Of a stretch of 61,750 bases of DNA, positions 1 through 11,585 are shown one piece after another. The number at the start of each line of letters is the position of its first letter. Position 1 is the stretch's first letter. The position numbers were made by a program, and so were the translations under genes. The notes under the pieces were generated by a model. The model worked only from the letters and a program-made list of their open reading frames with translations, searched no databases and was not told the origin of the DNA. Source of the stretch: Dimargaris cristalligena (taxonomy: Eukaryota; Kickxellomycota; Dimargaritomycetes; Dimargaritales; Dimargaritaceae); contig JANBQC010000092.1 in NCBI GenBank assembly GCA_027576995.1, positions 1 through 61,750 on the forward strand, in the 5' to 3' direction.

Positions 1-1015
1 AAACCACATCGCATGCTACTGCGACCAGACAAGTGCCACAGAAACCACAGGTTAGGCGTGAACATGAATCACCCATGGCATTATTTACCAGAATGAATTA
101 CTGATTATTTGGTATTGTTAGTACAGACAATACCTGATTATACAACCCCATGATTAATATAATACGACCTATTATTTGCGGCTATCGCTACTAAAAGACT
201 GGCACAATGAAGCCGAGTTTATGACTTGCTATGTAATACTTGGGGGACATACCTTTAGATATTAGACACTGGGACTGACATAATTGTTTGGTAATCCTGA
301 AGATACTATAGAGTCGGCCGCGCTTATGAATTCGATTGTATACCCTATTAAAAGCCATAGATAAGTAATGCATGGCCTTAGCAATTAAATGAGTATGGTA
401 TGGGCGAAATTCAGTACAACTGTATTTTATTTTTATTATAATATGGCAGAAGTTCATCCAGGCTGTATAATGAAAAATCCGTTTGACGAGGTAGATACCA
501 CTGGTCAAAAGTTATTCTCTCACATATTATCCCATAGGCATATTATGTAAAGTCTTATACAGCTGGGTTGAAGTTCACTCATATAGACGATGGAATAGGC
601 GGGGGATTTGTATATAGCCAATAATAACAGTCTCCCTCAGCGGCATCTTCCGTTATACAGCCTAGTCAAACCCAGCCCACATCTAAGCAACAAGAACCAC
701 CAATAAGCGCCACTTACCAATACATAAAAATAATATCCCCCTATGGTTGCCAAGTGCCTGCTTACCGAATACTCTGGCCATGATCCCCACTCGGTTCCAT
801 GTAAAATTCGTTCCTCTACCAACTACATTGTCTGGGGTGATCATTAAATGCCGACTTTGTAGAAACACCAGGGGTATGTCAGGACAAATTGCTACAACCA
901 GTAAATGTTGACATTGGAAGACAAATATTCCGGTCAAAGTCCTTGGCAGATGGCTGTAAAGCAGTCATAACGATGGGTACTGCCATAATCGGGTTCTTCA
1001 ACTTAAATCTCCGGA
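1..1015. repeat. Left arm of long inverted repeat (unknown element)
   Basis: Positions 1-273 match the reverse complement of 61478-61750 with six differences, at 78, 83, 111, 151, 199 and 260. All six are transitions, and the first 77 bp are identical. From about 274 to 398 the match continues at roughly 70% identity, against 61352-61477. Positions about 400-680 have no counterpart on the right. Homology resumes at about 680-1015 against 61010-61350; shared words include ATGGCTGTAAAG and GGGTTCTTCA. Broken minus-strand frames in this arm read similarly to plus-strand frames in the right arm (for example VFGKQ..GN.R and SKGMSPKYYIASHKLGFIVP). I recognise no transposase or integrase. It is best read as one decayed copy of a repeat family whose second copy lies at the other end. 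Confidence 0.85.
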
Positions 1016-2815
1016 ATGAACAATGGAAAATATTAGGTGATGGTTTTTGTAGTATAACACGTCTAGAGACAGGTGGAGTTCGATAGGTGTGTCTGATTGC
1101 AATATATAAATATTGATGTGCTTATAGCTTAGGAGACGCAAATGAAGAGTAAAAGTATGTATTGTTGTGACTGGAATATGATTCTCTCTGACCCCATTTT
1201 CCCTAATCGTAGTCAAGAACTATTAGAAGCATCCGAGGCGCCTATATGATCTCTAAAAATACAGCAAACTACCTGGCCCAATAATCAGTTAGTAATATCT
1301 ACTGTACATTGTTGTATACCATGTAAACACATGGCCCTTAATTTTTGGAGTAGGGTGTTAATTTGCTATAATAATTTATAGTAAGATGGCAACTTATGCT
1401 GTTTATTACGCGAATGGTAATACCCAGTCCATTAGGGCGCAGAAAACGCTTTTATTATATCTTGGCGTATTGTAATAGTAAACATCCAGAGTGGGCACAC
1501 CATTACGTAGGAATTGGTGGCTTCTCACAACTAGGTTTTAGTGGCATCTTAAGCAAGGTAATACTTTTAGTAATCCAAGGTCTGTAAACTAATAGACACC
1601 ATGAGGTAGAGTGGCTCACTGAGACATTCCTCTCTGACTTTCACTTTTTTAAAATAAAATAAAAATAACATATGAATAAGATAATTACCTAGATTATCTT
1701 ACAATATTCCCACACTCCATTAATATCTATGTGTATATGTTGGGGTCGGTGGGGGACGGGTCAGCGCCTACGTCGCGCAGATGAGTTTCGCCTCCCTTTT
1801 CACCAAGCGCAGGTGCCGAGGGTTCCCCGGGGGCGACATTCTTTGATTTACAATCATCGGAGAGAGACATGGTGACACTAATAAAGATTTATTCAATATG
1901 TTATTATTTAAAGAAAGAGGACGAAAAATTCTCAAGACTTCTCTTTGAGGCAGAAAATCAGTGGGTTTTTATATCCATTTTTCTTTACTATATTTCCTAT
2001 AATAATTTCACTAGGAATACGCCAATACTTCATCCTATCAAAGTTATTTGATATCGATTATGAAAACTCCTTGTCGTCGTAGGCTTGTTATCACCAAACA
2101 TTGAATCCTGAACGTCCTTTTCGACCGTTATCGACGGAATTGCCTAGCCCTGCCGACACCATCGATTCCCACGGCAGTACATATAGTGCAAATTTATTAA
2201 GATCCGGCTAGAAGCAGAAATTGTGCTAACTCGGTATACATGTGCCATGATTGCACAGGGGCTTACCGGCAACAATTAGCTAACCACAACTAAATACCTA
2301 TGACTGTGTAGTAGTCATATATTTATTCGGTACAAGTAAAAGAGTAGGTACAGGGTGCTATGGCCTAAGTTCGGTGTTGGGAAGGATACATGCCTATGGA
2401 GCGTATAATACGTTATAGAGAGGCGGGCTCTCTGGGGATGAAATCTGATGGTTATTTTTAAATGGAAAAAATAACCAGAATGAAAAAAGTACTTGAAGGT
2501 AAAAGAACATAATTAGATGGGTATAATCGAAGAGCAGGCGAGAGGGGATTTGAACACATCATATATATACATTGCCAAGTAAAAATGATATCAGTAGTGA
2601 CTGAAGCACCCTGGGATAATGTGAGGAGATAATATTGTATCTACTGTGAATTTGTAGAGTAGATTCAATATATACTAACTTTAAAGCTCGAATTTTATTG
2701 GGATAATCTCTTAGCGAACGTCTAATGATACCAATCAACATACGGCTAGTCGTAATACTACAGGACTAATCACTCAATATATTCTAACACGTCGAATGAG
2801 AGTATGCCGGGGAAT
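1016..2815. other. AT-rich stretch without supported genes
   Basis: I see no supported gene here. Short ORFs of 60-70 codons look random. The stretch is AT-rich except for an abrupt GC-rich island at about 1741-1836, discussed as a finding. Homology to the right arm may continue faintly beyond 1015, but I could not align it with confidence. Confidence 0.6.
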
Positions 2816-4609
2816 CTAGAGTAATAATTGGGCTGATTTCAAAATGTGGCTGGTCTCGTTCTCGGTGAGCCATTTGATATTAGAGGTTGGTTCAGTTGAG
2901 ATAAGCAAGTCGAACGTTGATCGATTCACTCGCAATGCCACTCCCGTAGAACCATCCGAATGTGGGATTAGCTGAACCGCACGCCGATTAGAGATGTTTA
3001 GACACTCTTTGTCTACCACGGCTTTCGACTGAAGCCCAGAAATCCGGGCCTGGGAAGGACGACCCAATGGGTTCAATTCAAGTTGCTGAATACAGGTTTG
3101 GCTGCCGGACTGAGCCGGCTGGTCATTTCTTGAGCCGGGTGTGCTTGCCAATGTAGCCACTATTTCATCCAACCAGTCGCGACCTTGGGTCCCGATATTC
3201 TCCTTCAACGAGTCCCAGGAGCCTCGTAGCTCCGCCAGTTTATTGAAGTGTCCCGAGGTCGCCCAAAGGGCGATTAACACCAATACGAATTCCTGTAGTA
3301 CTGTCCGTTGGGAGTTTTCAACCATCGAAGGACGCTTCGTCATGTAGGCCGTTACGCTACTGCCTAAACCAGATCCGGTAGAGACCAGGACTTGGCCCAT
3401 AGTTTCCTGGGAATACTCACCCGTCGCTAGAGCAGTGATTAGATTCACTACATCAGCCACTGGTAACTCCAGAGCCACGTCTAGCAAGGGGAAGGTGGCG
3501 GCTTGCTGTGGGGAGGTTAACGTGGTGTAATCTACATATCCCCATTTCCCGCGGAATAGATCCAACATAGGGGCTACCATTTCAACGTATTTGGGGTCGG
3601 TAGACCGAGCGATCCCGGGAACAAGATCGTGGGCGACCTCACTCATCATGGAATCCTCTAAGTTTAGTGGTATTGACGCACGGAGTTCAGTGGCCGAGAT
3701 TAAAGCCGGCGGTGATATAAGCCAGGAAGAAACCATACGTTTTACCTGACCAGCGTAGCAATTAAGAATCCCAAACAAAACCAAAAGTAGACAGTATATA
3801 GAAATTCCCAGAGTTAGAGAAATCATATATGGGTGTATGATATAATATCATGCTGGTCCGGGTATCCACTGATGCCCCAAAATTTAACTCCAGCTATGGC
3901 ATTCGGCACAGTCCACAGTGTTCAATCGTAAGACTCAGGATTGACTACGGGAATCTTTTGTTTAATATATATATATCTATATATATATATGCAATTAAGC
4001 GCTGGAGTGAGGTACACGAATGCACTCAATTATACAATATATAAAAACACTTACGTCTTCCAGCTTATGTTCAATCAATTTTGGGCGAGATTCCGAGGTT
4101 AAATCTGGACTAGGTTTTACGAGCGGCAGTGATTGGGATGATGGTGACGGACCCCTTACCGCTGGAGCCAAATATTTGGCCTGCACATTGGGCATTGTGT
4201 CCCGGCGATTTGTAGGGGGTAGCGATGGGGACTTATTAGGCTCCCTAAGTCCACTGTCCCAAGAGCGACCCCTCATTGTATAACCGCCGCTCCAAACCCG
4301 CGGAGACGACTTGGAATCGTCCCAGCTATTAGCAGGGAGGGAGTTCTGTCTTGAAGAGGTGGATGAGTTACGGGAAATTGTGGAGGCGTTGGAATTTCGA
4401 CGGCTAGCAGGCACCTTAGGCGGAGAAGCGACAGAGTAATCGCTGAAATACTTGGGCGTATAGTACGTATTTCTCCATATGAGGGGAGTTGTGACCCCAA
4501 TATCCCCCTTCCCGCTCTTTGCTAAAGTGGGGCTAGATACGGCAGTGGAGAGAAAAGGTTGGACCAGAACTAGGCCCAAAAAGGAAACAGAAGCTCCGGT
4601 GGATTTCAT
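2816..4609 (-). CDS. Predicted secreted Ser-rich orphan protein (two exons proposed)
   Basis: I do not recognise this protein. The proposed model joins exon 1 (4609-4055) and exon 2 (3745-2816), giving 494 residues. Exon 1 starts with a clear signal peptide (hydrophobic core about residues 8-24) followed by a long Ser/Asn/Pro-rich low-complexity region. It ends at a perfect GTAAGT donor (4054) in phase 0. An in-phase CAG acceptor before 3745 leads into a more ordered region with hydrophobic helices and no recognisable domain. Alternatively there are two tandem genes: the downstream frame is also open from an ATG at 3826 and begins with its own convincing signal peptide (27 residues ending CYA). 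I favour one spliced gene because exon 1 otherwise runs into AT-rich sequence and a stop at 3995. Either way the product is predicted to be exported. Confidence 0.55.
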
Positions 4610-4644
4610 ATTTAGTGACCCTGCTGGAAGTAAAGAACGCTCAG

Positions 4645-4662
4645 CTTAATAAATAAATTAAA
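4645..4662 (-). promoter_or_regulatory. Possible TATA-like element of the secreted-protein gene
   Basis: An AT-only run reading TATTTATTAAG on the minus strand lies about 40-50 bp upstream of the ATG at 4609. The position fits a core promoter, but the motif is weak. Confidence 0.25.
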
Positions 4663-7295
4663 AAAATGAGAGAGAGGTGGCGAATTCCTTTAATGAACTG
4701 CAAATAAAGGCGGAAGGGATTTAGAGAAATCCGAGAGAGTGAGGTGGAGGAGGGGATAATGACATTGATGCCAAATGAAAAAAATAGCGGATGCCGCGGA
4801 AAAAAGGTATAACAAAAAAAAGGGAAAGCAAAGGGGCTTTGGGTGATTTTATAAGATATACCGGAGGGGAGTTAATGTAGAGGGGGATTGAATACAACTG
4901 TAATAGGAAGGCATGAATGGCCAGGGATAGAAGACACATTACAGCCACCGAGGGAAGCACGGGGCCTCCTTCAATAGTATGGTACCTGCGCTCTTTATTG
5001 AAGTAAACTTGGCTCGGTTCTTTACCCAATTGGCCTCCTTTAAATCAATTGAGTCCTCTCCGTCGAGAGTACAGATAGAGGGGCCCTCATATTGCTTTAT
5101 TCGTGCACTAAGGCTATGTTTAACGGTTTCCTGTAAGTGTATGTATATGTATGTATTGATAATTAGGGCGCCCACACATTTTTATTATTAGTATGCTCTT
5201 CCTTTTAGTTCATTTTAGTGCACCTTGCAGCCTTGACTACATTGCCCTTGATTTGACATTGCAATACCACTGGGTTGCCCTTAAGAATCCCGAGAAGATT
5301 AAGGGGACATCCTATATGTCAGCTTGTTAGTTGAAGGTATACTATCAAGCCAGTGGGCCCTGCGTAATGCGAATAGGGGGCCAGACGCAGTGGAATTTCG
5401 TAAAGTATACTCCCCTTCCTCGTTCAACTCCGAGTCTTTCCTCTGTCCTCTCCCATTCCCCACCAACGGAAACGCACACATATACAAGCCCGCCTCCTTC
5501 ATTTTTTTACCGGAATCTCCATATCCCATGGGTGGGACTGGCCTACGCCCCCAGCGGCCGTGTACATCAATGGCCAATATCGGACACTTCCACTCTTCCT
5601 CTTTGTGACGTAGAAAGAGGCAAACTATATATGTTATGAAATAGTATTCTAATCCTTGGCAACCGTAGTAACTGTGGTTTACAAGGAAGAGGGGAATGTA
5701 CATGTGTATTGGAAGTAACATTACGGGCCACATCTCGCTTTTTGGGCCATAAATACGAGTAAAATAAGAGTAGTGCTTGGGAAGTGACAATATGAGGCTG
5801 CCCCAACTCCAATGAGTGGACTGCTTTAGTCCCTAATAATTCTCGCATACCTTGTAGCTATACCCAACGCAATGGCCACAATAGTCCCTAGGCGAGCAGT
5901 AGGATACGGCCGTATAGTGTGGTACATATGGTAGGACACCCAACAATTTGCCAACTCCAGACACCCAGACAATTTGGCCCCCGACATACCTGTATACCCA
6001 AATATCTATATATAGATATATGTGTATATACTAATACGGCACATACCCCATTATGGACATGTGACTCTAATGTCACTCGAAAATTAGTGCGCCGTTTGAG
6101 CCCATTTATAAATACAACCTATTAATGAATACTGCCGAATTATCTGAAACATATATATATATATATATAAATTGGCGGCAAATGAACATCTGGCCTGGAG
6201 AGAGCTAAATATACACAATAATTCCTAGGCACTATTAGCAGGGACCTTTAGGGGTTATAATCAAACTGTTTATTGAACCAAGCCTAGCATTAGATATAGT
6301 GTAAAGCACGGAGACAGGTTGCAAAAAAGGCAATGAAAAATATAAGCTTACTCGTGGGCTTAGGGATGTTTACCCTAGTATAGTGATGACACCCCCTAGA
6401 TTTAGCAAAAAAGGAAGGATGGGGATTAGGCTAATTAAGGGTGAATAGGGAAAAGCTATGCAGCTCAATTATGCTGGATTAATTAAGAGTTAATGATAAG
6501 TGAATAACGTATTACGAACGAATGCTATTGCAAAATATACTGCAAAATGGAGAACAAGGGTGCAGAGAACAACATACAAGCTGACATGATCTGCTAAGAT
6601 ACAGAGAAATGAGAGTGCGGTTATCGATTTGACAATTGCAAAAACTGAGAAGCAGCGCTTTCCGTAGCCAAATAATAATAACGCCTCTTTGGACTCCACT
6701 ACAGCAACACAAATAGTTGAAAACGATGTCTAGACTACCAATATAAAGCACTGCAGGATAGAAAGACATTCATTGAAGGAACTGATGAAGAAATGGAAGA
6801 GTGGGGGTGGGGGAAGTGAACAGGATATTGTGAGGAGTAGGGGGAATGGGTGTGGGAGATTCAGCGCATAGCCAAGTCTCCCACAAATGCGGGGGAAATG
6901 AAAACAATCGGGTGGCACAACTCCATAAGGGATTGCATAACAGAAAGTGAGCAAATTGGTGACAAAAATTATGAGAAAGATAATATGGAAAAATGGACGA
7001 GACTCTAGAGTGAGCCAATTTCGAATTAATAGTGCTTGACCGGTAAAAAAAAAGTTAAACCAAGGTAGCAGAAGAAATGTAACGAATCCGACCAATTTAC
7101 TGAAATGCGAAGAACCCGGACAGACGTTGAACAGGAAAAGAGGCTAGGAAATAAGTAATTAAAAAAAGATAAATGAGATTTAAACTAAAAGTAATAATAG
7201 TGATACGAGTCGCCAGGTATAGCCAATAGTGACCACGCTTAGAACGTAACCAAGGAGCGGGTGAGAATACAGTGCCCTCGTACACGTGCATTCGA
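4663..7295. other. Intergenic, no supported gene
   Basis: No gene is supported. The minus strand is pyrimidine-rich around 4700-5030 and 6780-7090, which keeps frames open by composition alone. An (AT)n microsatellite is at 6151-6169. The 163-codon minus-strand frame at 5299-5790 overlaps plus-strand frames of similar length and shows no domain. Confidence 0.6.
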
Positions 7296-10200
7296 CTAAG
7301 CCTCATGTTTGCCAGTGAAGATTTCCTTCAGGTTGGGAGCGTGCTTAGAGTCCGAGCTATTGCGTCCAATGAATCGACCCACCCCATTCGAGGTGGAGAA
7401 TAAGCTCGAGGGGTGAAAAATAGATGCCCGTTTGGCTTGGCGGGACGAACCCGTGACTCCAGTGGTGGTAGCAGCAGGTTTATGTTGAAGCGAAAGACTA
7501 GTCCGGCTGGGTATCTCCGGTTTATCTTGTTGGGACAAATCAACCCCCGATACACTGCCAGTCACCTTATAGTGCGTGGATCCGACACTAGGGCCGGCCG
7601 TGGTCCCCTCCGCCATATCCTCTTCACCGGCAGCCATCGAGGTGACAGGTACTGTAGACGATGCACCCTGGTTGACATCCAGGCGCTTGAAAAACTCATT
7701 GTAAAGGAATTTGTAGGACCAGATATTACCACGCTGGCGACGCACCCGTACCGTCAGAAGATGGGGTAAGTTCTTCAATTTGCAGATATCCACCGTTAGG
7801 CGCACTTCACCCGCCGCATCAATGTAGAGCTCACCGTAGACAGGCGCCGGCTGCTCACGAATTCCCCGGAGCGGGAGACGGGGCGAGTCGGCCGAATGAG
7901 TCGACAGGTGGTCCCGGGAATGGTTAAGAAGGGATGTTACTGAGGAATCGTGGGAAGGACGAGGTATTCCGGCAGAAGCGGGAGCGCCATTGGCCTCCTT
8001 GGTTTCCGGATCCCCAGATGCCTGGGAGCAGTTTTGAACCGACACAAATGACACTGTACCGGTGGATTTATTCCGGCGGTGGTTAAGCATCGGGTCGTTG
8101 GAAGAAGCGGCGCCGGTGGTGGCAGGAAGGCGGCCCTGAGAAGAATGAACCGAACCGTTATCGGAGACAGTCTGAGGGCCAGCGGGCGACCCACTAGCAG
8201 GCTCGGGTTCGGCCAATTTGGCCAAGAGGTCATTGGACAGTTTCTTGGCCAGGGGAACCTCAGCCGCGAACTTGGCGCCACCCTGTCGCTTGGTACGGTG
8301 GCCCGCCATGGAGCCTGAGACAGTTACATCGGTGGAACTAATGCCGGCCGATTTGGACTGACTATGACTTGCTTGGCCAAAGGGGATGAATCGCATAAAA
8401 GTACTCTGGCGTTTCCGCTGATAGACCGAAGCGGCTGTGCAGTCAGCGGGGACCTCGGGTGAAGGGACCCGAGCACTGTCCACACTATGCCGCTGTAACT
8501 CGGGGCTGGTCGTCCGCAAAGGGAGTTCCGCCTTGGAGTCTGAATGTAAAGATGACCCCTTAGTGCTGCCACCCCCGATGGCCAGGCTAAGCCGGCTAAA
8601 GACCCCGGACCCACTGAAGGGCGAGGGGATGGTGTGACTGGTACTAGGCCGATGTACTCGGACCTTAGTAGGGAGAGGAATGGCATTTCCTTCAACCGTA
8701 GTAGGTGATAATTCAGGCGAGGTCGGCGAGGCCTCGCTGGGGCGGGGTGCGACAAGTCCCAGATGGGGAGGGGGCTTCTTAGCGGCAGGCCCAGCAGGGC
8801 TACTAGATGTAGATTCCACTGGAATTGCCTTGCTGGAGGGTCGGATACATTTAATCTTATAGTCCGACTCTTTGTACACCTCCAGCCCCATATCAAATAT
8901 GATTTGCTTAACGCGCTGGAAGACTTCGTCGGGAGGTAGTGAGGTGAGTGAATTTTGGTCCACGGCACCGCGGTGTAGCTTAAGCTTGGGATTATCATCC
9001 AAGGCTTCGGGCTTCTTGATGGTCGTGGGAAGCTGGTCCCCACTAACTGCGGCCGAAGGATTCGTGCTGATGGGAGCGACTTCGACTTTAGGGGCATTGG
9101 ATTTGCGCCGGAACCAGTCCATCACACGTTTGGCTGGGTTTGAGGCCGACACAGCGGCCACGGCGGCGGCAGCCGCTGCCTTGTGGTCGAATTCACTCGT
9201 CTCAGAATCCCGGCCGTTAAGGGCGGCTAACGTATTTGAAGTGACAAGGACACTGTGGGCCTTACGGCGTTTGGTGGGCACGGTAGCCTTCGTTGGCGGG
9301 TTAGAATGGGATTCAGTGGACGGGGCCGGCTCAGTAATCCTGACCGTTGTCGGGGTCCGAGTGCCGCTTGTGAGATCAGAACTCCGGTGGACGGGGGCCA
9401 CATCCACTGCAGCGATACCTTCGTCATCAATCACCTTGGAAGGTTCATCGGGCTCCACGGCTGTGCCAGAATCCGCCTTGGCTGACTCACGAGGGACGGG
9501 CTGGATATCCGTAGGGGGCTTCTCGGACATGGCCGCAGGCTCTTCCGAACGGGTAGTTGAGGATTGATCTACACTGGGGATGCAATAAGGGTCCACGGGG
9601 CTATCAGGGGGGGCGACAGTGTTGTCGGCAGCAGGAATCGGTGCCGGTACCGGTATAGGGTCGACTGTCGCGGGAATGATAGCGTCGGCATTGGCAGCCG
9701 CAACAGCCTTGATGTCATCATCCAATTGGGCAAAGGCGGCTAGTGTATCTACGTCGTATTCGACTTGAATAGTATGGCGCTTCTGGGCCTTCGCCTTGCG
9801 AGCCTCTTCCGACGGAATGGTCAGATCCGGCGGAGTGGAGGCCAGCGGGGTGGGCTCGACCACAAGGACGGGGACGGGGTCCATATTGGGAACAATCTGC
9901 TCTTGGGAGGGCAAATCGAAAATGTAGGAAAATGCACTCAACCACTCGTGAGCCATAATGGCCCGGATGTCGCAGCGTTGAATGGGGTCAGGCACCAACA
10001 TGCGCCGAAGCAGGTCACGGGCCGAGGAGCTAATGTAGTCGGGAAATACCAGTGGGGTGGTCAGAATATATTTGTACAATTGGTTGATGTTGTCGCCGTC
10101 GGGATTGGTCGGGTCGTCATCGAAGGGAAGATAGCCGGCCAACATGGCATACAGAATAACGCCACAGGACCAAATATCGACGGCAGTTCCCACATACATG

Positions 10201-11585
10201 CCGTCATTGACGACCAGTTCAGGGGCGGCGTAGCAAGGGGACCCGCACGACGTCGCCATCAGGTCCTCGGTAGCTTTACGGAACTGGTTGGCAAACCCGA
10301 AATCGGTGATCTTCAAATCTCGGTGATTATCGAGCAATAAATTTTCCTGGTGATGATTCCGAATGAAATTTAGGTATAGAAAATAATGCAAGAGAGGGGT
10401 GAGTTAAATCTGGCGGGGCCTAATAAGGACTAAATAGACAGGAAAAGGACCAGTAACTTCAAATGTTAGTATCTGTAAAGGACGACTTACAAGTTTAAGA
10501 TCACGATGCACAATGTGCTGTTTATGAAGGTAATCGACGCCTGAGAAGGTAATCGATGCGAGCAATACAGGCAATAGTGGTGGTACTGGTTAGTTGATAA
10601 TAATTTTATGCTGACATAACCGACACCCGACAGTGTCTATAAAATGGACGATATGATAGACGGGTGATGGACCAATCGACTAGATCGCGTATAATAAGGG
10701 GGGCCTTATCTATTCAGTTATTGGAAATATGTCAAAAGTGAGCCAGTGTCAGCCAATGACTAATCAATGAGGCACTTAACCTACCTGAAATCAATTGAGC
10801 AAATAATCGACCAGCCTCCTTCTCACGCAAAAACCGATGGGCCAAAATATAGTCAAACAGCTCGCCCCCTAAAATGAAGGCAGATTCAAACGGTAGGTGA
10901 AATCGATTGAGTGAGAAAATGGCAGTTACTGTAGCGACAATTATAGGGCAAGAGGATATCCACAGAATATTTCATTCCGACAGTGGGTAAGCGCGGGAGG
11001 ATCATCCGTATGACGTGGAATGTTTACTGATTAACTTACCTGAGGCGTATTCCATAACTATTCCGATATATCGGTCCGTTTCGATGATTTCATAGAGTTG
11101 AACGATATGAGGGTGCCGGACGGACTAGACGGGGTAAAAGGGCGATTTGATAGGAGGAATCGATAGAAATGACATCACACCCCGTTAGTTGAAAGGTAAA
11201 CCAACACCATACCCCAAACGACTGGGAACTCGGGCGGTAGAAAATAGCGAGACCGGTGGCTTACCTTTAGAGCGGATATCTCACGATTAATCTTGGACAG
11301 TTTGGCTTCCGAGTCGATACTCTCCTTCTTGATCAATTTAATGGCCACTTCGGTGCCGGACTGGCGCTCCACGGCGAACTTGACCTTGGCGAACTCCCCC
11401 TCCCCAATGGTTTGCATAAGTACGTAATGACCGAAGACATTGTAACGGGGTCGCCGACGGCTGGAGGAGGACTGGGAGGGCTGGGGCTGACCGCCTGCAG
11501 CTGGCGTTGGGGGTAGTGGCGGAGGGAGGCCAGTATAGAAAGGAGAGCTGGGGCTCTGGGGCTCAGTGGGGACGTGGTCGGTCAT
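7296..11585 (-). CDS. Kin4-like Ser/Thr protein kinase (CAMKL family) with split KA1-like C-terminus
   Basis: Five exons: 11585-11265, 11124-11040, 10868-10785, 10540-10491 and 10346-7296, giving 1196 residues. The introns of 140-244 bp start GTAAGT or GTAGGT, and the phases join correctly. The kinase domain spans about residues 53-320: Gly-rich loop IGEGEFAKV (60-68), Lys83 in AIK, catalytic HRDLK with Asp177, DFG at 195-197, and an APE-type CYAAPELV. The segment NPDGDNINQLYKYI..TPLVFP after the activation loop is typical of fungal Kin4/Ppk1-type kinases, which in yeast act in spindle-position and cell-cycle control. The remainder is largely Ser/Pro/Ala-rich. Two patches resemble a KA1 lipid-binding module: about 650-685 (EVFQRVKQII..MGLEVYKESDYKIKCIR) and about 1012-1068 (GELYIDAAGEVRLTVDICKL...). 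The exact orthologue is not certain. The start at 11585 has no competing upstream Met. Confidence 0.9.

Noticed and set aside
5299..5790. 163-codon minus-strand frame
   Set aside because: No domain, overlapping open frames on both strands, and composition that explains the openness.
9765..10340. 191-codon plus-strand frame inside the kinase gene
   Set aside because: Antisense shadow of the kinase domain exon, which has conserved motifs on the minus strand. The same applies to 8324-9097, 8872-9567, 44144-44779, 56620-57252 and 36751-37629.
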